A stretch of 64,000 nt of DNA from Tigriopus japonicus (GCA_010645155.1 CM021322.1:10823238-10887237); one strand, 5' to 3'; counted from the stretch's first letter, positions 39,337 to 52,300 are shown. Notes: generated by a model not told the origin, from the sequence alone. Translations and numbers: made by a program.

Positions 39337-42300
39337 ATGAGTCAATGGGGTGTTTCACTGCTTGGCGTTTTAATTGGATTACATGCTGTCCACGGTGAGT
39401 TTTTTATCCAAGTCAATTCTGAGTGCTGCATTGGGGCAAGATTCTTTTTTCTCTAAAGGATGCGTCGAAACTCATGTCCGTTGTGAAATGAGCCACCAAT
39501 GGAAATACCGATCTTTCCGGACGTTTCATCACATCTCTACCGCCGAGGATTGCCAAAGTAAATGTTCCCAATATGGTTCTCGAGTGAACTATTTCACCTT
39601 TGACATCTCTATTCATCGTTGCTTGTGCACTGCAAATTGTTTAATTGATCGTGGACAAAAGGCCAAAAACGACGTGACTGGCACAGTTTCGGATAAGGAC
39701 CCCAGTGGTCTTTGTGAAGGTACCTAATCGTTTCATATTATTTAAAGGAATTGAACTTAAATGAACGTATTGCACGTCATACCATTCCATTTAAATGGTA
39801 AAAATGTTTCCGATTTTTGCACTATCGTAAGAATTGCAAGATGAAGGTTTAAACCTTCGTGATTGGTCGTCAATGGTCGGACCAGACGGAATGAACAGAC
39901 AATAATGTGCTCATTGATTTAGTGATAGGTTGACACGAAGAATAAAAAGAATGCTCCAATCTGGGCCGATATTCTGAAATCGTACTTTGTACTTGAAGTC
40001 TTACTTCAAGCACCAACTTTCTAATAAGAAGTAGGACTTCAANNNNNNNNNNNNNNNNNNNNNNNNNNNNNNNNNNNNNNNNNNNNNNNNNNNNNNNNNN
40101 NNNNNNNNNNNNNNNNNNNNNNNNNNNNNNNNNNNNNNNNNNNNNNNNNNNNNNNNNNNNNNNNNNNNNNNNNNNNNNNNATAAAAAGAATGCTCCAATC
40201 TGGGCCGATATTCTGAAATCGTACTTTGTACTTGAAGTCAGACTTCAAGTTGAGAACTTTGTTCTCAAGTTAACAGTGACATTGTTACTGATTAATAGCT
40301 CTTAAAGCTTTGCCCAGTCACATTTTATCTTTTTGTGCCCTTCAGCAATGAATCTAATTCCTTGAAATTAAATGTACTAGAATCCGTTGCCATGGAGGGC
40401 AGATTTTGGTCGTTCAAAAGTTCTTGGGCTTTAGTCAAATGGAATACAAGAGTGAATTTATCCTTGTTTTTGACAATTTGATTCATTCTCAATTTCATTC
40501 GAGCCTTTTTAAAGACTCGCCAAGACTCGAGTCATGTTCAAGAACTTGAATCATTCTTGTATTTGGAGAAAGTGCGATGCAAGTCAAATTCAACAATCAT
40601 TGCAAAAGATGATGGCCAAAATATGCCTTAGAAATCCATTTTAGACCTTAAAATTTGCTTAAAAACTGCTCGACATGTGCTCAAAAATATGTTCAAAAAC
40701 CTAAGAATTGGTCGATAAATCCGAAAAATGCTTTTAAAAACAGGAAGACAACATTTGTGTTCCCCACTTCATTTTTCAGCCAACATTTCAATCTCAAAGG
40801 CATTCAAAAACCGTTTGTCTAGGAGAGAGAAAACTTTATTTTTTTTGTAATGCATTCCCAAAAAGTAATGTTAATGAAAAAGTGAGCTACATACAGCTTT
40901 ATGTGCTAAAATTGGTAATAAATCAATTTTTGAAAATGTACTTTTGAAGAAGAAGATTTATGGTCAAAGATTTTTCCTTGCTTCCAAATGGATGTACGTA
41001 TACGATGTCACTTGAAGAACAATATCAAGCCAAAAGTATTAAGAAAATTCTGGAAGACTAAAAGTCATGTCAAAGTTGAATGCACACATTTTATTGATGA
41101 CTTATTTTTTGACAAAGGATGTCATTCCTTGTAGCGGTAAAAAACGCCCTACCATAATTTTTGTCCCGGGTATTTTTGCATTTTTCCAACATTTTACCAA
41201 CAAACTTGTCGAAATAGCTAAAAACTTTTAATCAAACTTTTTGGCGTTTCCGCCAACAGAAAAATTGCTCCCTTCTAATCAAAACAATATTTTAGTTCTA
41301 GTTGAAGAAAGCTCACCTGTGGCCAAAAATTTTAGTGAGCTCGTAGTGGTGGGAGTTGAAAAAAATAGAGGACCTGAGTTTTTGGACTTGTCCAACAATA
41401 AGACGTTAAATTGCACTTTGGTTCTCCCAAATACGTCGAGTTATCCAATTAAGGTAAGGCTTTAGGCCCACAGAATTCCCAGACTGGTGACACCAGAGGA
41501 GGCTGACCGTAACAATTTTATAAAAGGCAGCAAGGGCGACTCTCTATCAGCGACTGGTTTAAACTTGCCCAAACAAGTCCTAAGCACCGACATTTGCATT
41601 TTGATCTTCCACTTGCATGGGCAAGGGCATAGGCAACATTCTCTAGAAGTATTTGCTTTTTTCATGAAACTTATGGACAGCTGTGGCCAGTGTCAGCTGC
41701 AAACAAAGTAGACAAAATGACAAAGGGACAGAATAATCGCAGGCTCACTCTTTTCTTGAGGTGGAGCCTCCACCCCAACTTTGATCCCCTTGTCTTAGCT
41801 TGGAGGAACTAATATAAGTCATCAAGCAATCATTCTCAACATTGGTTGACAAAATACTGAGAATTTTACGATCAAAATGAAAGTGATGATTTCACCTTGT
41901 TTCACAAGCTAGCCTGCTTTGCCCATCTGCGAGTCTGGGCGCCATTGTCTTAGCGGCAAATTTTAAAACTGCTCGCTTTCTTCGTTAAAGGCAGACGAGA
42001 CGCGGCAGGTGAGGCTGGAGTGTGAGGAAACGTGAAATCATCACTATCATTTTGATCGTAAAATGCTCAGCATTTTGTCAACCAATGTTGAGAATAATTG
42101 TTTGATGACATACATATGTCACTACCCAAGTCAATTCTGATCTCGTTTTGGCAAAAGGCATACCACAGGAGGGGTTTATCACGTTTTAACTGAAGCACTC
42201 TCGCTTCATCCAAGCTAAGACAGGCAGATCGAAGTTGTGATGGAGGCTCCCCCGTAAGAAACAAATCATCAAGTAATGAGTATACACTGTCCCATTGCCT

Positions 42301-45300
42301 CTCTATCCTCCTCTAAGTTTCAGCCTTCATCACCTCCATCAGCTGCATGTGTGTTTTTTCTTTGCAACACTGGATGAGGTAACTTTTTGGAAAAATCTAT
42401 CAGTGGCATTGTTCACTTTTGCTTGGTCACACATTTCAAAGGTTCCCATACTTTTGTCCTCTCATCTGTTTGTGACTGGCTTTACAATTTTCTCAGTATG
42501 CTCCGTTTGGTGTTTAATAAAACTCAATGAAGTTGAGTTATTAATGCCAAGGCTTGAGAGAAACCTATTTGTTGATAGTAATCAGCACATGTTGACCTGG
42601 GCATTGTGCTACACACAGATGGGAGGAGATGGCAGAGTACGGTCGCCTCTGCCATAACTCTATGCATCCATCTTCTTCAGAAAAGCCGAATCCTCTCGTA
42701 TTTATTGCTTCTTTAATTATTTCTCAGATCACTGTCATCGAAAAGCAAGTTCATGCATGCTCTCCGGAAGATGTAAATTCTATCCAATCAGTTGTTTGTC
42801 GGAAGTTTGATGAAGCAACAAAAACCTGGTCTGATGTCGACACCGTGCCAATAAAAGATTTCCTTGAGTTTCCTCTTCTGCCGAATGGTCATGTGGTCTT
42901 TATGAGTATATCGCCCAATCTTTACGTTTATGACGGAAAGAAGATCAACTTGGTATCCCAAAACTTCCCGTTACATTCGGATGGTGAAATGGCTCATTCA
43001 GATTGTAGAGCTGTTCTTTCTAATGAAGAAGTTGTGATTGGAATGGGAATTAAGAGATCATCCAGGTATGATGAACCTGATCGGAATTTGCATATCATCA
43101 ACCTGATAACTGGGGTGAGTAAGAATTGCTACTAAACCCCCTCACTCAATTGCTTAAATTTGTTTAAAATTCAAGATTTTTGTTGAATTATTGTTTGAGT
43201 ATTTATCCATTACTTAGATTTTTTTAATTTCAAAAACGTTTTAATCAATTTAGTGCGCCACCCTTATCATTCAGTAGATGAGGCTCCGTGGCCTTTGTTG
43301 GCACCACTGAAGGACTTTTTATCACTTCGGGAATATTAAAGGGGTTTTCTTGCACTCGTTCGTAGTTCAAACTTGGTTGCGGTGGGGATTTATTCATTTT
43401 TGCATGAAAAGGTTCTCTAATCAATGGATCTACTTTACCCACTTCCTATTGATGGTCTTTTATCGAGTACAGTCGAATCTCATTTTGAGAAACTTTTCTG
43501 TCAGCGGCAAAATGTTGCTTATATCGAGATTTTTCTTATTTCGAACCTCAAGAACATTGGCTCAAGAAACGATAAAAAAATACAAGGAAACTACCAGAGG
43601 AGTTTACCTCTCCTTTATATTACCTTATAAGCTTACTTTTATTACAACAAAATCTGACAATGACTCAAAAATTTAGCTTTTAAGAAATAGTTACTAAAAC
43701 ACACAAATTTACATTACAAGTGCATGCATTTATATCTGTATTACAAAGCTTAAGAACTTAGTTCAATCTCAATTTGACAGAAAAAATGAAAGAAGAAAGA
43801 ACAGTTTTGTCATCATGATTGGTAAATTATTTGACCTTTACAAGGACAAAAAGAATTCCAGAATATGGAAGCACTGCATTGATCCTTTTAGAAATGCTTC
43901 GTTTTGTTTTGTTTTGTGCTGTGACCAATTTAAGCAAGAGAAATAGGTCAAAACTTAGAAAATGTATCTTATATCGAGATTGCGGAAAAATGGAAAGTAT
44001 CTTATATCGAAAATTCTTATGCAGTAAAATTTTAGTCACCACGGAAAAATTTCTTATATCGCGAAAATTTCTTAAACTGAGAATACTTAAATCGAGATTC
44101 GATTGTAGTTCATTTTGTTCTTCTAATCAGGAACCCCTGAAAGGGGTGGACACGAACTCCGATTTTTGAAAAAATGGTATGAGGCCGAGGCTATATTTTG
44201 AAACAATGTCATTCATTTCTTATTAACGAGTAAAACTGTTGAACATGCATCTTGAAAAAATTCAGTCAAACTTTTTGTGCTAATATTTATTGACTAATTG
44301 TTCTTCGCCTTGATTTTAGAGGTCCCAGCACTCCTTTTACTCGTCTCATGAACGTTTGACAACCAGCACTCCAAAGGATTTTAGTCCTCTTAACAATCAG
44401 GAAAATACATAGATGGAATCTTGCTTCACCCATTAGTCCAACTTCTGTGAAACAATGCTAAATAGAAGTATCTGTGGTGATATCTGGAGGGTTACTCCTC
44501 TTCCATCCTCTTCAGCACCTCCACGACGCAGGAACCATTTCTATAGGAAAATGAAGGAATGAGAATAGTCTCATTTTGAAACAAGATGGAGTCCAAATCG
44601 GAGATGTTGTTGGTTGTAACTATTGAAGGGCACTTTTGACGGTTCTGGATCAGATCAGCCATCTGATCCGGATTGGAATTGGAACAAAGGCAATCACGAC
44701 GTCCTTGAGACAAAATAAGTGAAAAACATGAGGATTAAATCCTGGATTGTGGATTTGATTGAAAATGTTTCAAGTCTTGGGGCTCAAGAAGGTCAGGACC
44801 ACGCAGGACTGGGGCTAAGGGTCCTTCAGGACCAGAGGATCATGTCTTTTCATTGCAGGGATAGGCTCTACGTGCTTGATAGGGTTTCATTGATCTTCTT
44901 AGTTCTTAGATCCCTTTGTCCAGGAATGAACAATCAAATTGAGTCAAAAAATCCACACAATTCAATCTTGGTGGGAGCATTTCATTTTCAAGACTTTGAG
45001 AGGGTCCATGTAATCCGGGTTAGACTGTCAGATCACCAATTTGGGCTGACTGAGTCGAAAGGCAAATCAAAATATTGAGCCCATCCATTGCTAGTAGGCA
45101 CACCTGATATGTTTCGAAGTCATCTTAATTTGTTCTTCATTTGATGGAATTCTTGACATTGAGGACTTCTTTCTTTGTTTTATGTGGACCTTAATGCGAA
45201 CGGAGATTCCTCTTGGAAAGGAACCAAATTTACCCCAGAAACTCTCCTCTGGATCAAAACGGGGATTTTTATGGCGCTCATCCATTAGACAACTTGAACA

Positions 45301-48300
45301 ACCTAAGAATATATTACCTGTCCTTGAATTATCCTGAACTAAAAGACACAACCATATAATAAAAGAAATTCGAGGATGGAACATCATTTATAGAACAATG
45401 GATAGGTGACACAACCTAAAACAAACTTGATTTCATACAAAGTTTGGCATGTGTTAGTTAAGTTCAGGATATTACATGGATGGGTTCAATTGTAAGTTCA
45501 AAGATATTAATAAGACGTTCAAATCGGATAATAGATAAGCTTAAGGAAACTCCCCGTTTTGGTCCGTGGGAAAGTTTGTTCTTAATCCTTTTGCGGAAAA
45601 GAGGAATTTGGGCTCGGATTCCGGTCCATATTCGTTCTTTTTGCTTTAGTTAGGTCTATCACTTCCGAAGGTTGTAGCAGGTAACCTAGTCATCATCAGA
45701 TTTAATTTGATCACTTTGATCATCATCTTGTGGAAAAGACACCTTGTAGGGGGTTCACTCGCACTCCATGTTGTGGTCATTCATTCATTCACTATTTCAT
45801 TCACTCGTTCTTGGCTGAACTTAATGTCTTCGAAACAACCACATCACACTGATTTGGGGGCGTGGGGTTGACCTTTACCAAGGCTAGGACTTGGCTGGAC
45901 CCGCTTGAAACACAGAAAACCCCGATTGGCGCACTATCTTTTGGACTCTTGGTCGATTTCCGTTTGATTTTCCACTCCCAACATGGCCGTTTGTACTTCT
46001 TGTTTACTTACGAACTCTCGGCCTCATCCGTGTGAGGTTGCGAGCTAGGAAATTCCGCGAGTTCGTATCCAGTATTTATACTATTATATAGGTTATCCCT
46101 GTTCTAATTCACCTCTTCTCGATTTCAATTACTTTGGTCTCGAAAAATGATAAAGTACAATTACGATTACATTGGTCTCGAAAGTAATAAATTAAAGTTA
46201 CGATTACTTTGGTCTCGAAAGTAATAAATTAAAGTTACGATTACTTTGGTTTCGAAAGTAATAAAATACAATTACGATTAATTTGGTCTCGAAAGAAATA
46301 AAATACAATTTTGATTACTTTGGTCCCGAAAGTAATAAACTAAAGTTACGATTACTTTGGTGTCGAAAGTAATAAATTAAAGTTACGATTACTTTGGTCT
46401 CAAAAGTAATAAATTAAAGTTACGATTACTTTGGTCTCGAAAGTAGGGAATTAAAGTTACAATTACTTTGGTCTCAAAAGTAATAAAATACAATTACCGC
46501 ACTAATTTCGATTATTTTTTTACTTATTGTGGACTTGTATGAGCGACTTTTCAACACACGTCGAGCAAAGTCACTTAAAAGTAACTTCAATTCAATAAAT
46601 ATCAACAAGTTTTCTACAGGATTACTAACTATCTTCACAAAATTAGTTAATTTAATGGGTTTTTAGGGAAATTATTTAATCTAGGCCTGACCTTTAAAAA
46701 TTCAGTAAATAAAGTTTTTTCTGCTTGATTTCCTGGCTCTGAAATGTATCTCAGTGTTTGGGAATGGATGAGTGTAATCGAACAAATTCAGTTGGGATTC
46801 TGGGGCTAAAATGGCTAGGGATGCGTCAGGATCGAGACTAACCCTCCGAATAACTTAATTGAAATTCTCGAGCTCAATTCACATTCATCCTTTTGACAAT
46901 CAATCGATTCGAGAACCTTTCCCTCGTGTAGCAAACGTCAACTATGAAATGCCCAAACCTCGTTCTGACGCATCCCTAGCCAGTTTGGACCACAAATCCA
47001 CAGCTGGATTCGTCCGACTACACGCATTCATTTCCATTCAAACTTGATATTTTTTTTTCACTATTGTGCCTACCGGTTTTAAGACAGGGATTTTTTCAAT
47101 TTGGGCCAAAATGACAAATGCCAAAATGTAGGCCAACTTTTTCCACGCATGTTTTGATAAATCAGCATTATAATAATTACTTACTTTGAGTCCATTTTTC
47201 TTCATTTTGATTAGTGGAACTTGCGCTTTTTCTATTTATACAACCTTCAAACCAAAAAACTCATGAATTATCGCAACTTTCTTCCGAGACTTCAATTGTC
47301 CCTTGATACTCGTTCACTTCAGTTCACATACCATAAATCAAACCCTAAGCGAAAATGCAAGCCATTGTAAGGGGTTTGAGAAGGATGGCAAAGAAAACAA
47401 ATATGACCAAATTTTAAATCGAGTGAGCAAAAGGGTTAACGAGTTTGCTATTAAATCACAAGGTTTTCAAAACTTATAAAAAAGTATCAAATAAGTGTTG
47501 AATAGCTTTGTCTTCAAATACTTCTTTATACCTTCCAAATCTTTGGAACTGATGTATTTTTAGAAAACTGAAAAAAAAATCTTGAACGTAATAATTGAGC
47601 ATCAATATATATCACCTAACCTAATCTAACCTACATTAAGCAAACAGGATGTTTTGCCTTTTCGACTTTAAACTAAAATTGTGACTCACATGTCAAAAAC
47701 CTCACCTTCAATCATAGTGAAAAATTATGCCAATTAAAAAAAAAACATCTTTGTAATGTCATTCGTTTTTTCTAACAGGAGTTCAGGAGTAACGCGCTCC
47801 TCATTTTGTAGGAAGGAACGGGCGCTGAAATCCGTTCCTTTTTTCGAGGAACGGTTAAAGCCCTGTAATTACAATGACTTTGGTCTCGAAAGTGATTAAA
47901 TGCAATCACAATTATTTCATTTTCATATGTTCTTCACATTGTAACACTACTTTCAAAACCAATTGACTTGCATTCAATTTGGGAGCATGTATATAATGAA
48001 TAATTTTGGAAAGATGGGGAAATTTGAGAAATTTGAAATCCCACAACTTGTTTCGTTTGAGATAATGTATTTTTGATTTATTACAAGATAATTACAATTA
48101 CTTTTGATTTCAAATGTAATTAATTGCAACTACTTGGAAATGTATGTAATTGCAATTACAAATACATTTCCATGTTTGTCTATTGCTAGAGCTTAGTTAT
48201 TCCAAGACATGATAAACTCGTTTATAACGCAAAACTTTGTTTGGCTCTAGAATGTGACAAAGATTGGTCCAACCCCATCAGTTGTACGTGCTAAATGTGG

Positions 48301-48649
48301 AGCATATGGGCCCCAAGGAAACCGGAAGGTGTTCATTTTTGGTGGAAGGTTTGTGGACAATGATAACGGTATCTACGAGCCCTTTAAAGACACAATCATT
48401 TTTGATCGAAATTCATTGAATTTTACCATGTCTGGAGAGGATATATCAAAATCTACTGATACGTGGGGCCAAGTCACGCCATATGGAGACACCTTTTTCT
48501 TCACTAATTTGTATTACACTCGAAAGATTGTATTGTTAGACTATAAAGAAGGCGTTCCACAACTGCGTCAAGCATCTAACATGCGTGGTTTGTATGTTTT
48601 TATGTCCACTCTGCCATCCAATGCCTTCAATTGTCGAGAATTCGTTTGA
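39337..48649 (+). CDS. Secreted PAN/apple-like plus kelch-like propeller protein, 5 exons, 432 residues
   Basis: Exons 39337-39394, 39459-39719, 41260-41453, 42728-43114 and 48251-48649 have phases 1,1,0,0, all GT-AG, 433 codons in total, so the model closes exactly. Exon 1 is a signal peptide (1-20). Exon 2 holds a cysteine-rich module with CVETHVRCEMS, STAEDCQSKC, NYFTFD and RCLCTANC spacing, like PAN/apple or related extracellular domains. Exons 3-5 look like kelch or galactose-oxidase-type propeller blades: FEFPLLPNGHVVF-like turns, RKVFIFGGRFVDN, and DTIIFDRNSLNF. With only about 325 residues for the propeller, blades are divergent or few. There is no membrane segment, so it is probably secreted and binds protein or sugar. 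AATAAA is at 48739. Intron 4 (5.1 kb) holds repeats and a probable antisense gene. The PAN label is tentative; the splice chain is well supported. Confidence 0.8.
40043..40180. other. Assembly gap, 138 N, flanked by a direct repeat
   Basis: About 60 bp ending GTACTTTGTACTTGAAGTC stands on both sides (39945-40002 and 40181-40239) with almost no differences. The gap lies in intron 2 of the propeller gene. The unknown bases may stand for a tandem duplication or an unresolved overlap between contigs. Confidence 0.95.
41745..42275. mobile_element. Long-inverted-repeat element in intron 3 of the propeller gene
   Basis: Outer arms: GGAGCCTCCACCCCAACTTT...TGTCTTAGCTTGGA against TCCAAGCTAAGACAGGCAGA...GGAGGCTCC. 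Inner arms: ATTCTCAACATTGGTTGACA and onward to GATGATTTCAC against GTGAAATCATCACT and onward to TGTTGAGAAT. The middle about 130 bp is GC-richer and unpaired. No reading frame is supported. Confidence 0.75.
43470..44105. mobile_element. Tc1/mariner (pogo/Tigger-like) MITE with TA duplication
   Basis: Ends CAGTCGAATCTCATTTTGAG and, on the right, AAATCGAGATTCGATTG are flanked by TA at 43468-43469 and 44106-44107. It has the same family termini and subterminal words as 18626-19716. There is no transposase. It is in intron 4 of the propeller gene. Confidence 0.82.
44492..45387 (-). CDS. Probable small secreted protein, 2 exons, 121 residues, antisense inside intron 4
   Basis: Model: exon 1 45387-45234 (donor GTAAAT after TTCTGGG, phase 1), exon 2 44703-44492 (acceptor TCTCAAG). 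Exon 1 begins with a signal-peptide-like stretch (MMFHPRISFIIWLCLL) and then CSSC. Exon 2 reads RRDCLCSNSNPDQMADLIQN, then KCPSIVTTNN and ends VEVLKRMEEE. I do not know the family; spaced cysteines and a likely N-glycosylation site (NET) fit a secreted product. Exon 2 is the stronger part. Exon 1 could instead run on to a donor at 45107, but that donor is out of phase with exon 2. It is nested on the opposite strand to the propeller gene. Confidence 0.45.
46120..46498. repeat. Tandem array, about 10 units of about 37 bp
   Basis: The unit is GATTACTTTGGTCTCGAAAG, then TAATAAATTAAAGTTAC, with small variation (ATACAATTAC in place of TTAAAGTTAC). Single related units occur at 47869-47905 and weakly at 48070-48165. 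The core ATTACTTTGG links it to the array at 1358-1767. Confidence 0.9.
46499..48250. other. Rest of intron 4, no gene recognised
   Basis: AT-rich sequence without domains. The frame at 46859-47047 looks incidental. A sequence ending GGAACGGTTAAAGCCCTG at about 47852-47869 looks like a lone hAT-type terminus. Confidence 0.4.
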
Positions 48650-48738
48650 TATTTTCTTGCAAGGCTTTGACATTTTTCTCATGCTTTTGCACGAGGTGTT
48701 TGTCTGAAAACGTGATTTGAAAATCCGTTATATCATCC

Positions 48739-48744
48739 AATAAA
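48739..48744 (+). terminator. Poly(A) signal of the propeller gene
   Basis: AATAAA 90 bp after the stop codon at 48647-48649. Confidence 0.6.
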
Positions 48745-49380
48745 TTGATTGTGTCACCTAAATTTCCAATCAAGATCAAAATCCGATTAAGATTAATACA
48801 TGTATTGCATATTCATGAGTATGCCTTCTTTTTTTAAACAACAGGGGCAAAGATCCTAGGGAATCATTTTTCAGACTTTCAACTTTTAAGGTCAAGCTTA
48901 GATATCTTTGTATCTGGGTTTCAATGAAAAATCAGGCCATTGAATTTTAAGCGCTGCACACCATCTTAGTGAGGTACTTTCTTCTATCCTGTAAAAAGTG
49001 TCGTTTTATGTTAAGTAAATTGCACTTGTGATGTTCTTCCAAATTTACATCAAGAAACAATGTGAAAGTGGACCTAAAGATAAAGCTAGAGATGTTGTGC
49101 ATGGAAATGTAAACAACTTTAAAAATAGTTCAAAGCCCACTCTTGGAGAACAATTCTTTCTACTGATGTGCTTCGAGTTGGATTTTTGGCGGAGTTTTGC
49201 CATTTTGTTTTTCAGGGTCAAAAACTGACCACAAATAAACATTTCAACAGGCAATTGACCTTATCTACCATAAAACGTGGCAGCACTGCCAACTCGAAAT
49301 CCAAAAGTATAACTACTGATAGAACTCAAAATCGAACTAGTTCGAGTGTTGTCAATTTTTTTTTTAAATTTTTTTTGGGG

Positions 49381-52300
49381 GGCGGATTTTTTAATGCCGC
49401 TACAAGGAATAGGATTCCCTGTAAAGAGAGTAAATGATTGAAAGAGTTTATATAATTAATGTTTATATAAAATTTGATCTACCAATGAGTTACTGTTGGC
49501 AGATCTGTCCAACCCTTGAATAGTGGGTTGGTCAGGAATAGTATTTAAAAATTTGTCCAATCCTGCCTTAAATGCTGTTAGAGGATCAGCTCCTACATAT
49601 TCCCGACGAAGGCAAATAGGCAACAAATTGAACAATGAAGGAGCCCGATAAAGAAGAGAGGAGGACTTCATTGTTCGAACTAGCCTTGATTCCTCAGGAT
49701 TTGGATGTGCTCTCAGAGCGCATATAAAACCTCTACGATCGCTACAACTGATCTCAAAGCTTGGGTTAGGACAGAGCCCATGAATTCTTTTGAAGACATA
49801 CAGTATCAGATACCTTTCATACCTTCTCTGAGTACTGTACAGCCCTAACTTCTGGAGCCTCTCCCAATATGAGAGCTCTCTCATTCCTGTGATGTTCCTA
49901 GTGAAACATCTTTGGACCTGCTCGACCTGTTGCAAACCTGCCGAACTCATTGGAGCCCAAATGGGGGAAGCATGTTCAAGATGAGGTTGAACAATCGACT
50001 TGTACAGAGTTAGCATCGTAATACCATCTCTGGACTTGAAAGTGTGAAAGATCCAGCCGCACGTTTGAAATGCCTTCCCCACTTTCAACTGGATATGCTC
50101 ATCAAACTTTCCATCATCTTGGACGACAACTCCCAAATCTCTCATGGACGATACCTGCTCAATATCACAACCTCCATTGTCTTTGAGTGGAACATCTAAT
50201 TTTGACGCCCCATACGTCATTGTACGGAATTTCATCCCGTTCAATGCCATGTTACTCTCGCCAACCCAAGAGTAGACCTTCTCCAAGTCCTCAATTAAAC
50301 ATTTTGAGTCCTGGCCATTCCTTCCACAGACTAATTTTGTCTCATCAGCATGTGAAGAAATACTGGCTTTTGTTCTAAACTTCTGGAGAGGGGCAATGAA
50401 GAGAATAAATAGGAGCGGGCATAAAATTGAACCTTGTGGAAGACCTGACTTGACATCACACATGCCACTATATGATCCTTCAACCTTGACTATTTGCTTT
50501 CTATCACTCATGAAACTACCAATCCAATTTAGGACCTTACCCTGGATCCCAAACTCTTTGAGTTGATCGAGCAAAAGACCATGATCTACCTTATCAAAGG
50601 CCTTGGCAAAGTCAAGATAGACTACATCAACTGACTTGTGTCTTTCAAGCCCTTCAATGATCTGCTCAATGTGGTCAATCAAATGGGTTACAATACTAAA
50701 ATAGGCTGAAAACCCATGCTGCCCAGGCGGAACGATATCATGGGCTTCCAAATGCTCAACAAGCTTGGACTTCATGATCTTCTCAAAGACCTTTGCAACG
50801 CTGGAAGTCAGAGAAATGGGCCTATAATTACTAAGGAGTGAGTGACTTATCTCCGCCCTTAAAAATAGGAACGACATGAGCTACTTTCAATGAGGAGGGA
50901 AACTAGCCCTGATCTAAGATGCGACGCATCAAATAGGAGAAAACAGGGGTGAGTATCTGTGAACATTTCATCAGAAACTGAGATGTCACACCGTCAGGTC
51001 CAGGAGAACCTGAGAGCTTTAAGCTTTTGATGGCCTCAAAAGCATCTTGATCTGTAACTGCCAGATCCTCCAATCGATTATCCTGACTGCCAATGCCAGT
51101 CTCATCAACAACATTACTACGGTCATGGCCTGCTTTACCAACCCTTTTTGAAATTGAAAATACACTTGAGAACTGGTCTCCAAGCATATTAGCCAAAACC
51201 TCACTATCATTGACGGTTTTATCGTCGACCTCAAAAGGTCCTACTGGATGCTTCATTTTTCTCTTTGTGTTTGCATTTGGATTCGTCTTAACCTCCTGGA
51301 TCACTCTACTTTCCTTCTCTAACTGATCGGAATCAATGGAGGCCCTAATCTTTGATTGGACAACATCCAAATTGCTTTGGAGGCTGGCTACAACAAATGG
51401 GTTTGAAGTACGTCAAAGTCTATTTGAAATCTGCAACGCCTTTTGGACAACTTCTTTCCAAACTTTGGAATTCTAGACAATGGCCCACCTTTTGGCGCCG
51501 TTTCTGGAATACACAGAGACAAACAAACCTGAAAAATGAAAATCAGCCTATTTATGGCGTCATCTATGGATGGCTCCTGCTTCAAAATGGAAATCAAGTC
51601 CAACTCTTCCAATCTTGCAACAATAAGAGGCCAATGTTCCTCTTTGAACTTGAACTTGGCCACACCCACCTTTTGTGCAGGTTTAACTCTAAAGCTCCCC
51701 GGCTTTTGAGTAATGGTCGACCCTATCTCAAGAATGTGATGATCTGAAAGACTACATAGGGCAACATGGACATACTGGATCAGATCAGGGTCGTTGGAAA
51801 AAACTAAGTCTAAAACACTCTCTGCTCTGGTTGCAACACCAACGTGTTGAGAGAGATTACGCAAGATCGCAAACTCTTCCAATTTTTCGAAAGACGGCGA
51901 TGCTGTTTTCGAAATGGGAATGTACCCATCCGGACTAACCTCCCACTCAACAATGCTAGCCGGAAAATTGAAGTCGCCAACTACAAAGAGTCGAGAACAA
52001 ACCTCTCGATCTAACTCGTTTCCAATGAATTGGAGAGCTGACACACGGGTAGTTATTTCCAGATTTTTTTTAATTTCAATGGCATTCCACTTTCAGTGGT
52101 ACCACACCATTGGCTTAAGTCTTTGGAAGAAGAAAATGCAAAAATTAAAATCTTCCCCCATGGAATATGACAGAAATTGTCATTTTAGTTATGACGTGTT
52201 TTGAATCTTTTTCCCCTTGATTAAAATCATGAGAAGGGCATCTCCTGAATGTAGGGCCTTACATTATTACCTTTCACTGTAACTGTACTGATGTTTGTAA

